NCBI RefSeq assembly: GCF_000427445.1
Contig: NZ_KE386496.1
Coordinates: 434,001-498,000, forward strand
DNA from: Methylocapsa acidiphila B2
GTDB lineage: Bacteria; Pseudomonadota; Alphaproteobacteria; Rhizobiales; Beijerinckiaceae
DNA: 64,000 nt
Direction of reading: 5' to 3'
The translations under genes were made by a program, and so were the position numbers. Shown here piece by piece: positions 56,399 to 64,000 of the stretch. Position 1 is the first letter of the stretch, and each line of letters opens with the position of its first letter. The notes below the pieces were generated by a model. It was given only the letters and a program-made list of their open reading frames with translations. It did not search any database and was not told the origin of the DNA.

Positions 56399-58780
56399 CT
56401 ACCCCCGGCCCACAGCCCTCATCTTCAAAGGCGGCGGCGGCCGGCGCGTCGTCGTCGCCGCATGAAGAAGCTTTTGCCTCGGCGCGTCGCGCGATCCGGG
56501 AATATGGACGAGGACGATCGTGCCGGCGCCGACCGATGAGCGGATGCGCATCGAGCCGCCGTGCAGCGCGATGAGGGACCTTGCAATGGCGAGCCCGAGC
56601 CCCGAGCCCTTCATGCCATTGTCGAGCGCGCGCTCGAACTGCTCGAAGGGCCGTCCGAGCCGGGCCAAGGGACCCGGCGCGATGCCGATCCCATTGTCCT
56701 CGACGTAAATATTGAGGGCGCCCTGAATGATGCGCGTGCGGACGCTGACGCGGCCCTGGTTCGGCGTGAACTTGACCGCGTTGCGCAAGAGAATGGTCAG
56801 GATCTTTTCGAGCGCGGCGCGGTCGGCGTGAACATGCTTGCTGGGCAAGGATTCGGCGACGACCGTGATGTCCTTTTCCTTGGCGATGGCGTCGATCGCC
56901 GCGACCGCGCCGCTGACTGCGGCGTCGATCTCGACATCCGCCTTTTGCAGGCGCACGCGGCCGGCCTCAAGGCGGGACATGTCGAGAATATCGGAGATCA
57001 CGCCGAGCAGATGCTGGCCGCTTTGACTGATGTCGCTGCAATAATCGATATATTTCTGCGAGCCGAGGGCGCCGAAAGTCTGCTGCAGCATCAGGTCCGA
57101 GAAGCCGATGATGGCGTTGAGCGGCGTGCGCAATTCATGGCTCATATTGGCCAGGAATTCGGACTTGGCGCGGTTCGCGGTCTCCGCCTCGGCCTTCTGC
57201 TCGAGATATTTTTCGGCGAGGTCGGCGAGCTGCTGCGCCTGCGTCTCGAGCGTTTGCCGCGACTTGCGCAGATCGGCGACGGTCGCCATGAGGCGGCGCT
57301 CGCTGTCCATCAATTGCTCTTCATGGCGTTTCAGTGCGGTGATGTCCGTGCCGACCGAGACATAGCCACCATCCTTGGTGCGGCGCTCGTTGATCTGGAG
57401 CCAGCGGCCGTCGCCGAGCCGCGCCTCATAGGTGCGCGCGCCGGAGAGCGGCCGCTCGCCGAGCGCGATCTCGGCCTGGATCTGAGGCGGCGTCCCTTCG
57501 GCCATCACATGGGCGTAAGGCGTCCCGGCGCGGACCGCCTCGCTGGAAAGATTGTGGAATTTCTGGAACTTTGAATTGCACATCACAAGCTGATTATGCG
57601 CGTCCCACAGAACGAAGGCCTCGGACACCGTCTCGATGGCGTCGCGCAGGCGCATGTCGGCGGTTGCGGTGCGCTCCGCGAGCGCCTTTTGCTCGGTGAT
57701 GTCGACCGCTATGCCGACGAGATGCGGCATTTCGCCGGGCCTGTCGCGCACCACTTCGGCCCGCGCGCGGAGCCAAATCCATTCGCCTTTGACGTTCTGC
57801 ATGCGAAAGGCATGGTCCATGGAATCAGCTTGCGAGGCCGTCAGCGCTTCGGCGATGGAGGCGAGGTCGCCGTCCTGGGGATGTACGAGCGCGTTAATGT
57901 CGCCGAAGGACAGGAATTGCCTGTCCGGCGTCATGCCGAGGATCTCATACATGGAATTCGACCAATAGATGCGGCCGCGGGCGAGATCCCAATCCCAAAG
58001 TCCGCAGCGGCCGCGGCTCAACGCGGTGTCGATGCGGTCGCGCACGCGCTCGCAAACCTTGTCGGATTCGCGCGCTCTCGACGCCTGCCAGAAATAGGCG
58101 ATCGCCATGGCGATGAGGACGAGCGCGGTGCAAAACAGGAGGACGGCGATGCGGAACACATTGCCGCGCCACTCGGCCAAGACCGCCGTCATGGGATGAA
58201 CCACGGCGATTTGGCTGAAGGGCGCATCCAGCGTGCGGACTGTCGCTAGGGCTTCCGAGCCGTCCGACAGGGTAATTCGAAGAACGCCGGCTTTTTCGGC
58301 GAAGATCGTCAACGGCTGTCCAGCCCCCAGATAGTCGGTGAGGGGCCCATGGAAGCCGCGCAAGGGAGGATAAGCCGCGACCACGTCGCCGGCGAGATTA
58401 GTGACGAGGATTTGCTGGCCCCGCGCAAGCGCCCGAGCGGGAACCGCTTGCGCGACTTGCGCTTCGGCTTCGGCGGGGCCCGGCGTCTTGAGCGATGCGC
58501 GCACATGGTCGCCGATGACGGCGCCGAATAATTCGAGATCGGAGAAGGCTTCGGAAATGGCGCGATCATGGGCGTCGCGCGTCATGATCGCGGTGATCGC
58601 GGCGAGCGTCATGACGAAGACAGCGACCATCAAGGGGACGCCGCGGCGCACCCATAGCTCCATCTTGGCCAAGTGAAGGAACGCTGGTTGCGTCGTCCTT
58701 GAGGCAAGTCCTTGCCGATCGGCAAGCCCCTGCAATGCCCCTGCTCGCGCAGCAGCATGAGCCGCGTTTGCACGCGCCAT
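56399..58780 (-). CDS. PAS-domain sensor histidine kinase (PleC/DivJ-like)
   Basis: A 793-residue membrane kinase. Helix LMVAVFVMTLAAITAIM (about 50-66) and another near IAVLLFCTALVLIAMAIAYF bracket an extracytoplasmic domain. PAS domains follow (WDLARGRIYWSNSMYEILG, then FVLWDAHNQLVMCNSKFQ). The H box FLANMSHELRTPLNAIIGFS is typical of the PleC/DivJ/PdhS group that controls cell-cycle regulator DivK. ATPase motifs are LRNAVKFTPNQG, DNGIGIAP and GSGLGLAIARSL. Start ATG 58780 has GAGGGGGCC upstream; TTG 58858 would add 26 residues. No receiver domain is attached. Confidence 0.9.
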   Translation of the reverse strand: MARANAAHAAARAGALQGLADRQGLASRTTQPAFLHLAKMELWVRRGVPLMVAVFVMTLAAITAIMTRDAHDRAISEAFSDLELFGAVIGDHVRASLKTPGPAEAEAQVAQAVPARALARGQQILVTNLAGDVVAAYPPLRGFHGPLTDYLGAGQPLTIFAEKAGVLRITLSDGSEALATVRTLDAPFSQIAVVHPMTAVLAEWRGNVFRIAVLLFCTALVLIAMAIAYFWQASRARESDKVCERVRDRIDTALSRGRCGLWDWDLARGRIYWSNSMYEILGMTPDRQFLSFGDINALVHPQDGDLASIAEALTASQADSMDHAFRMQNVKGEWIWLRARAEVVRDRPGEMPHLVGIAVDITEQKALAERTATADMRLRDAIETVSEAFVLWDAHNQLVMCNSKFQKFHNLSSEAVRAGTPYAHVMAEGTPPQIQAEIALGERPLSGARTYEARLGDGRWLQINERRTKDGGYVSVGTDITALKRHEEQLMDSERRLMATVADLRKSRQTLETQAQQLADLAEKYLEQKAEAETANRAKSEFLANMSHELRTPLNAIIGFSDLMLQQTFGALGSQKYIDYCSDISQSGQHLLGVISDILDMSRLEAGRVRLQKADVEIDAAVSGAVAAIDAIAKEKDITVVAESLPSKHVHADRAALEKILTILLRNAVKFTPNQGRVSVRTRIIQGALNIYVEDNGIGIAPGPLARLGRPFEQFERALDNGMKGSGLGLAIARSLIALHGGSMRIRSSVGAGTIVLVHIPGSRDAPRQKLLHAATTTRRPPPPLKMRAVGRG

Positions 58781-59360
58781 GTCAGGCCCCCTCGAAACTG
58801 ACCGGAGCGATGTGCCGCATCTCTCCGAATCGAGTTCATCTGAGTCTGAGTTGATCAATTTGTCCAGAGTTTAATGAACCGTGAACGCAAAATGTGATCT
58901 TGTCGAAATTATGAACAAGACGGAAACATGGCGCCCAGCGCCGCAGATGGACGGCAAAAACCGGAAATTGATTCGCAATTTAGCTCAAGAAGGTCAGACC
59001 GGCTGTGAAGGCTTGATCATGTTTTTGGACCATTTTCGACCACGCGCGCGGCGAACCCCGCGCCAAAAAGGCGTCTAGCTTTCGCGCCCTTCATCATCGG
59101 TCGCCGCGGAGAATGTGAGATCATTGAGGCGGGATTGCAGCCTTGAAGCACGAACCGTTCGTTCATGAACATGCGGAAGGCGTCGCGCCGTTCAAGAGAC
59201 CCCATCGCGATCATCAACTGCTGGTCGGTTACGACGGCCCGGCCAGAAGCCGGCTGCAGCAGGGAAATTATTTCGAAGCCGAGTTGTTCGCCATTTGACA
59301 GGCGATTTTTGGGGAATGCGCGTCTGCCTTCAGGCGAGACGACGCGCCTTGCAGCCGGCG
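58781..59360. other. Intergenic region with a doubtful small ORF
   Basis: About 580 bases. A frame at 59143-59298 (plus; TTG start, 51 codons) reads HRDHQLLVGYDGPARSRLQQ, which looks protein-like; GAGGCGGG precedes it. It is not recognised. The rest, with the start region of the kinase gene at its left, shows no gene. Confidence 0.35.
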
Positions 59361-60035
59361 CTATGCGTCGGCGGTGACGAGAACCAGCGCGAAGCCGTCA
59401 TGTCCCTTGCTGCCGACGGTTTGAATCTCCGTGGCGCTAACCCTTGGCTCGGCCGCAATCATTGTGTTGAACCGACGTACGCCTTGCACGTTGGGGTCAG
59501 GGCTGTCGGCGTCAATCACCGTACCGTTGCGAACGACGTTATCTACGATAATGAGGCCGCCGCGCCGCGAAAGCTGAAGCGCGAAAGTGAAATAGGCGGG
59601 AATATTCTGCTTGTCGGCGTCGATGAAAATCAAATCGAAGGGACCCGCCCCTTCCGCGACGAGCTGAGGCAAGACGTCGAGCGCGCGGCCGAGGCGCAGA
59701 TCGACTAGGTCGCCGAGGCCAGCGCGGGCGATATTGGCGCGCGCGACCTCGGCATGTTTTGGATCGGATTCGAGCGTGATCAGGCGGCCGTCCGGTGGCA
59801 ATGCCCGGCCGAGCCAGATGGCGCTATAGGCGCCGAGCGTCCCGATCTCAAGAATCTTCTTTGCGCCTTGAATGCGGGCGAGCAAATGCAGGAGCTTGCC
59901 CTGGTTCGGCGCCACCGCGATTTTGGGCAGGCCGGCGGCGTCGCTCGCTTTCAGCGCGGCGTCGAGGGCAGGGTCGGCCGGCACCAACAAGTCGGTGATA
60001 TATTGATCAATGCTTGTCCAAAGCTGCTCGGTCAT
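59361..60035 (-). CDS. Class I SAM-dependent O-methyltransferase
   Basis: A 224-residue enzyme of the caffeoyl-CoA/catechol O-methyltransferase family (methyltransf_3). Motifs are ILEIGTLGAYSAIWLGRAL for SAM binding, GRLITLESDPKHAEVARANI, the metal-binding FIDADKQNIPAYF, and GLIIVDNVVRNG. Start ATG 60035 matches the family start (MTEQLWTSID); the frame is open 21 codons upstream. It is downstream of pepN in the opposite sense of function. Substrate unknown. Confidence 0.93.
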   Translation of the reverse strand: MTEQLWTSIDQYITDLLVPADPALDAALKASDAAGLPKIAVAPNQGKLLHLLARIQGAKKILEIGTLGAYSAIWLGRALPPDGRLITLESDPKHAEVARANIARAGLGDLVDLRLGRALDVLPQLVAEGAGPFDLIFIDADKQNIPAYFTFALQLSRRGGLIIVDNVVRNGTVIDADSPDPNVQGVRRFNTMIAAEPRVSATEIQTVGSKGHDGFALVLVTADA

Positions 60036-60121
60036 GTCGGGTCTCGCAGGTGTGTTTCGTTCATGACGCGCGGGGGCTCGCGCGCCCCTTGCGTCCAAGT
60101 GGCAAGAGAGCCCGCCTTGCG

Positions 60122-62794
60122 TCAGGCCAAGGAGCGCCCGGCGATGTCCCTGACGTCGGGCGAAAGGCCTCCGGCTTCGGCGACCCGCCGCAGCGCGGCT
60201 TCTGCGAGGCGCCGCCGCGCAGGCTCGAGCGTGCGCCAGCTTTTGAACGCCGAAAGCAGCCTGGCGGCCACTTGGGGATTTTTGCGATCGAGCTCGACGA
60301 CGATCCCGGTCACGAAATCATAGCCCCCGCCATCCGCCGCATTGAACTGGGTCTGGTTGCCGGCGGCGAAGGCGCCGATGAGCGAACGCACGCGATTGGG
60401 GTTCGCGATCGAGAAGGCCGGATGCGCCATGAGGCTGCGCACGCGGTGCAGCGCGCCGGGCTCGGGGATCATCGCTTGCAGCGCGAACCATTTGTCGATG
60501 ACCAGCGCCTCCGAAGCATGGACGCGGTAGAAGGCGTCGAGCGCGGCTTCGCGCGCGTCCCCCGGCGTATGGGCGAGCACGTTCAGCGCGGCGATCTTAT
60601 TGGTCATGGTGTCGGCGGTCTCGAACTGGCGCAGGGCGAGTCGCTCGCCCTCGATCCGGTCGCCGGCGGCGAGGAGATCGAGCGCGACATTGCGCAGGGC
60701 GCGGCGTCCGGCGGCCGCGGCGTCCGGCGAATAAGGGGCGTTCTCCGCCAGCCGCGCGTAGGTCGCCGATAGAATGTCCTTCAAGTCCTGCCCGATCGCC
60801 CGGCGCAGCGCTTCATGAGCGGCGTGAATGGCGTCGGGATCGACGTCTTGGCCGATCTCTCTGGCGGTGTCGGCCTCGCTCGGCATCGAGACGATCTGCG
60901 CCGCAAAGGCCGGATCGGCCCCGTTCTCGATCACGCGGCGCAGCGCGACGCTGAATCTTTCGTCGCGAATGGGCTCGCCGCCGGCGCGGATCAGGCCGAC
61001 CGAGCGCAGCAGCAGCCGGGTAGCGTAGGTCTGCGCCGCTTGCCAGCGGTTGAAGCTGTCGCGGTCATGCGAAATGAGCCTGATCAGATCGCTCTCGCTC
61101 GCGGCATAGTCGAGCCGCACCGGCGCCGAGAAGCCCCTCAGCAGCGAGGGGACTGGTCGGCTCGGAATATTGCTGAACACGATCCGCCGTCGCGGGGTGG
61201 TCAGTTCGATGACGCCGCGCGATAACTCTGCGGCGCTGGCGCCGTCGCGATCGGAGGTCGTCAAGGGCAGATCGCCGCCGTCCTCGCCGACGAGCCCGAT
61301 CTCGATCGGGATGACGAAGGGCTGCTTTGCGTCCTGGCCCGGCGTCGGCTTGCAGGATTGCGCGAAATCTAGCGTGAAGGTCTTGGCGGCCGCGTCATAG
61401 GCGGCCGCGACGTCGACCAGGGGCGTCCCCGCCTGATTGTACCAGAGCGAGAATTGTGTGAGGTCCCGCTGCGCGGACTCGGCGAAGCAGGACACAAAAT
61501 CCTCGATCGTGGCGGCAGTTCCATCATAGCGCTCGAAATAGAGATCCATGCCCCGCCGGAAGGCCTCGTCGCCGATGAGAACTTTGAGCGCGCGGATAAT
61601 CTCCGCGCCTTTCTCATAGATGGTCGCCGTATAGAAATTGTTGATCTCGAGATAGGCGTCCGGCCGCACATTATGGGCGAGCGGTCCCGCGTCCTCGGGA
61701 AATTGCTGCGCCCGCAGGGCGCGCACGTCGGCGATGCGATGGACGGGCCGCGAGCGCATGTCCGAGGAAAACTCATGATCGCGGAAGACGGTCAGCCCTT
61801 CCTTGAGGCAGAGCTGGAACCAGTCGCGGCAGGTGATCCTGTTGCCGGTCCAATTGTGAAAATATTCATGCGCGATCACCGCCTCTATATTGGCGTAGTC
61901 CGTATCGGTGGCCGTCGAGGGCGAGGCGAGCACATATTTATCATTGAATATGTTGAGGCCTTTATTCTCCATCGCGCCCATGTTGAAGTCGGAGACGGCG
62001 ACGATGTTGAAAATGTCGAGATCATATTCGCGGCCGAAGGCCGTTTCGTCCCAGCCCATGGAGCGCTTCAGCGCATCCATCGCATAGCCGGCGAGAGGCT
62101 CCTTGCCGTGCTCGACATGAATGCCGAGGGCGACCTTGCGCCCGGACCTCGTGATAAATTCATCGTGAACGGAGCCGAGATCGCCGCCGACCAAGGCGAA
62201 TAAATAGGACGGCTTCGGGAACGGATCGCGCCACAGCGCGTAATGGCGCGTCGTTCCTTCGATCGCGCCTTCGGCGATCTTGTTGCCGTTGGAGAGAAGC
62301 AGCGGCGCTTCGGCGCGTTCCGCCTCCAATCTCACCGTATAGACGCTCAACACATCGGGGCGGTCGAGGAAATAAGTAATACGTCGAAATCCCTCCGCCT
62401 CGCACTGGGTGCAATAGGCGGCGCCGGAGCGATAAAGGCCCATGAGGCGCGTATTGGCCGAGGGATCGATCTTCGTCTCGACCTCGAGCTCGAAGGGCCG
62501 ACGCGGCGGCGCGGTTATCGTCAATTGATCGGGCGTGACGAGTCCGATCGCGGGATCGAGGTTCTGCACATCGAGTTCCACTCCATCGAGCGCCGCTCTT
62601 ATGGCTACGAGCCCGTCGCCGTCGAGCACCAGAGCGGCGCTCGCACGGCCGTTTGGATTCGGACGAAGGCTCAGGCGCGAAACGACGCGGGTCGCCGTGG
62701 GGTGAAGCTTGACATCGAGTTCGACCTTGTCGATCAGATAATCTGGAGTCCGGTAGTCTTTCAGGCGAATGGGCTCGGCGCTATCGGTACGCAT
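60122..62794 (-). CDS. pepN: Aminopeptidase N (M1 family)
   Basis: A zinc metallopeptidase of 890 residues. The exopeptidase motif GAMENKGLN (about residue 258) and the zinc site HEYFHNWTGNRIT (about 294) are intact. C-terminal domains follow the catalytic one as in the E. coli enzyme (residues 440-890). It removes N-terminal residues from peptides in the cytoplasm. It is the first gene of a possible unit with the O-methyltransferase, 87 nt downstream. Confidence 0.97.
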   Translation of the reverse strand: MRTDSAEPIRLKDYRTPDYLIDKVELDVKLHPTATRVVSRLSLRPNPNGRASAALVLDGDGLVAIRAALDGVELDVQNLDPAIGLVTPDQLTITAPPRRPFELEVETKIDPSANTRLMGLYRSGAAYCTQCEAEGFRRITYFLDRPDVLSVYTVRLEAERAEAPLLLSNGNKIAEGAIEGTTRHYALWRDPFPKPSYLFALVGGDLGSVHDEFITRSGRKVALGIHVEHGKEPLAGYAMDALKRSMGWDETAFGREYDLDIFNIVAVSDFNMGAMENKGLNIFNDKYVLASPSTATDTDYANIEAVIAHEYFHNWTGNRITCRDWFQLCLKEGLTVFRDHEFSSDMRSRPVHRIADVRALRAQQFPEDAGPLAHNVRPDAYLEINNFYTATIYEKGAEIIRALKVLIGDEAFRRGMDLYFERYDGTAATIEDFVSCFAESAQRDLTQFSLWYNQAGTPLVDVAAAYDAAAKTFTLDFAQSCKPTPGQDAKQPFVIPIEIGLVGEDGGDLPLTTSDRDGASAAELSRGVIELTTPRRRIVFSNIPSRPVPSLLRGFSAPVRLDYAASESDLIRLISHDRDSFNRWQAAQTYATRLLLRSVGLIRAGGEPIRDERFSVALRRVIENGADPAFAAQIVSMPSEADTAREIGQDVDPDAIHAAHEALRRAIGQDLKDILSATYARLAENAPYSPDAAAAGRRALRNVALDLLAAGDRIEGERLALRQFETADTMTNKIAALNVLAHTPGDAREAALDAFYRVHASEALVIDKWFALQAMIPEPGALHRVRSLMAHPAFSIANPNRVRSLIGAFAAGNQTQFNAADGGGYDFVTGIVVELDRKNPQVAARLLSAFKSWRTLEPARRRLAEAALRRVAEAGGLSPDVRDIAGRSLA

Positions 62795-63056
62795 AAAAAC
62801 CTCAATTCAGACGCGGCGCTGGCGTTTGCTCGCCTCGCAATTTGCTGCCGTGGATCATAGGCCGTCGGCGGACAGGGCGTAAAGTCCGGGCGCGCCGGCC
62901 GTCGGCCGTCCCCGGCTTTGAGCCTCGGGCTTTGGGCTCGAATTTTCACGCGGATTTCGCGATAAGGCGGGAATTCGCGCAAGGAGCCTCTGTTCGCCGA
63001 TCCTCGGCGACGACGGCTCGCGCTAACTGGGAAGCACAGGCATGGTTGGAAGCAGG

Positions 63057-63593
63057 ATGAAGTCTATTTGGATCGCCGTGGCTCTCGTCGCCTCGGCTTT
63101 GTCGAGCGGCGCTTGGGCCCATGGCCCTTCGCGGCAGAAGACGACCGAGAAGATCGAGATCAACGCACCGCCGGAGAAGGTTTGGGCGGCGATCGCCGAC
63201 TTCCATGACCTGAGCTGGCTTCCGGGCGTCGCCAAGACGCTCGGCTCTGGCGGCAATGAGCCGGATGTGGCCAAGCGACAGATCGTGCTCGATAATGGCG
63301 CCACGATCGACGAGAGCCTCTTCAAATATGACGCCGCCGAGAAGACCTATTCCTATCGCATAGACAATGTCGACGTGAAGGTGCTGCCGGTCAATAATTA
63401 CTCGTCGACAATCGCCGTTCTGCCGGCCGAGGGCGGCAAAAGCATTGTCGAATGGCGCGGCGCCTTCTATCGCGGCTATCCCAATAATGATCCGCCGCCG
63501 GAGTTGAACGACGACGCCGCGTTGGCGGCGGTCACCAAGATTTACAAGTCGGGGCTCGAGAGCCTGAAGAAAAAGGTCGAGGCCGCTAAGTGA
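63057..63593 (+). CDS. MxaD-like SRPBCC-family periplasmic protein
   Basis: A 178-residue protein with a signal peptide (IWIAVALVASALSSGAWAHG) and an SRPBCC/START-like fold: INAPPEKVWAAIADFHDLS, then LFKYDAAEKTYSYRIDN, and WRGAFYRGYPNND. MxaD of methylotrophs, which helps methanol dehydrogenase and cytochrome cL, is of this kind. The start ATG 63057 has GGAAGCAGG before it (63042 is an alternative). It overlaps the YVTN gene by 4 nt (GTGA). Confidence 0.85.
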   Translation: MKSIWIAVALVASALSSGAWAHGPSRQKTTEKIEINAPPEKVWAAIADFHDLSWLPGVAKTLGSGGNEPDVAKRQIVLDNGATIDESLFKYDAAEKTYSYRIDNVDVKVLPVNNYSSTIAVLPAEGGKSIVEWRGAFYRGYPNNDPPPELNDDAALAAVTKIYKSGLESLKKKVEAAK

Positions 63594-64000
63594 CGCTTCG
63601 GCCGAGGCGCTGGTCAGGTCGGGGCGGCTTGCGGCGCCCCGGCTTTGTGCGCATGGCCTTTGGCGCTGCTTGTCTTTTCGGGATCGGCGCCGCGCGCGCG
63701 GACGAGGCCTTCATCACCGAGCAGACCAGCGACGCGGTGAGCGTGCTCGATCTCGCCGCCAAGACCGTCGTCGCGCGGATCAAGATCGATGGGAAGCCCG
63801 CCGGAATCGCCATGTCGCGCGACGGCAAGAGCGCCTTCGTCACCAGTCCCGAGGGTAAATATGTCTCGGTGATTGACACGGCCGCGCGGAAGGTTCTGCG
63901 CCGCATCTCTCTGCCTGACGCGCCGCTCGGGATCGCCGCCGATCCGGCGGGGCGCTTCATCTGCGTCGCCGGATTCTATCAGCCGCGCCTCTATAAGATC
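63590..64000 (+). CDS. YVTN-family beta-propeller protein (partial)
   Basis: The gene runs off the right edge. The GTG start at 63590 overlaps the MxaD-like stop; an internal ATG at 63653 is an alternative. An Arg-rich start and hydrophobic stretch (MAFGAACLFGIGAARA) form a signal peptide. Propeller repeats follow: EQTSDAVSVLDLAAKTVVAR, GIAMSRDGKSAFVTSPEG and SVIDTAARKVLRRISLPD. Proteins of this kind accompany PQQ-dependent dehydrogenase gene sets. Confidence 0.85.
   Translation, partial: MTLRPRRWSGRGGLRRPGFVRMAFGAACLFGIGAARADEAFITEQTSDAVSVLDLAAKTVVARIKIDGKPAGIAMSRDGKSAFVTSPEGKYVSVIDTAARKVLRRISLPDAPLGIAADPAGRFICVAGFYQPRLYKI

Overview
The window looks like chromosome of a GC-rich alphaproteobacterium of the order Hyphomicrobiales, most likely a methylotroph or methanotroph close to Methylocystis/Methylosinus. 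The pointers are an NDUFA12 subunit followed by a DUF2155 gene, the order degP - response regulator - histidine kinase - glnE, a PleC/DivJ-type kinase, aerobic cobaltochelatase cobS-cobT behind bolA and a DnaJ-domain gene, and, at the right edge, an MxaD-like protein translationally coupled to a YVTN beta-propeller protein. The last pair is usual beside PQQ-dependent methanol dehydrogenase systems. The placement is inferred from gene content; no 16S gene is present.

Layout. 0.35-3 kb: tRNA-Gln(CTG) and a cytochrome bd oxidase (cydAB) with a short Q-loop. 3-5.6 kb: a MoeB/ThiF adenylyltransferase and, divergently, a cytochrome P450. 5.6-11.8 kb: a complete tripartite RND efflux operon (outer-membrane factor, adaptor, pump). 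12.4-15.5 kb: a FecCD-type ABC importer. 15.5-20.7 kb: a second RND pump and adaptor with a divergent TetR regulator and a palindromic operator. 20.7-26.4 kb: a chagasin-like protease inhibitor, a membrane protein, mtnA, a secreted peptide, a coiled-coil membrane protein, an MFS exporter and a small hypothetical protein. 27-30 kb: a small membrane protein and katG. 30-35.2 kb: bolA, a DnaJ-domain gene, cobS, cobT and a DUF937 gene. 35.5-39.8 kb: a polysaccharide tyrosine autokinase, a secreted protein and an SDR. 40-41.6 kb: a tiny GTG-start membrane protein, two long hairpins and a patch of small atypical ORFs. 41.7-48 kb: B12-dependent nrdJ, DUF429, NDUFA12 and DUF2155. 48-55 kb: degP, an OmpR/EnvZ-type pair and glnE. 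55-60 kb: an HNH endonuclease that looks imported, a PAS histidine kinase and an O-methyltransferase. 60-64 kb: pepN, the MxaD-like gene and the start of the YVTN gene.

How the genes fit together. Cobalamin is made (cobS/cobT) and used (nrdJ) by genes a few kilobases apart, so the cell can make deoxynucleotides without an oxygen-dependent ribonucleotide reductase; the bd oxidase and katG also suit a life with changing oxygen. Two RND pumps, the MFS exporter, a periplasmic DegP protease and an envelope two-component system make an envelope-defence theme.

The window is mostly ordinary core genome. I found no CRISPR array, prophage, insertion sequence or recognisable multi-gene defence system. 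The least explained parts are the lone HNH endonuclease at 55 kb, the hairpin and small-ORF patch at 40.2-41.5 kb, a degenerate duplication of the moeB 3' end, a pair of related hairpins after two unrelated genes, and a predicted leaderless promoter in front of the DUF429 gene.
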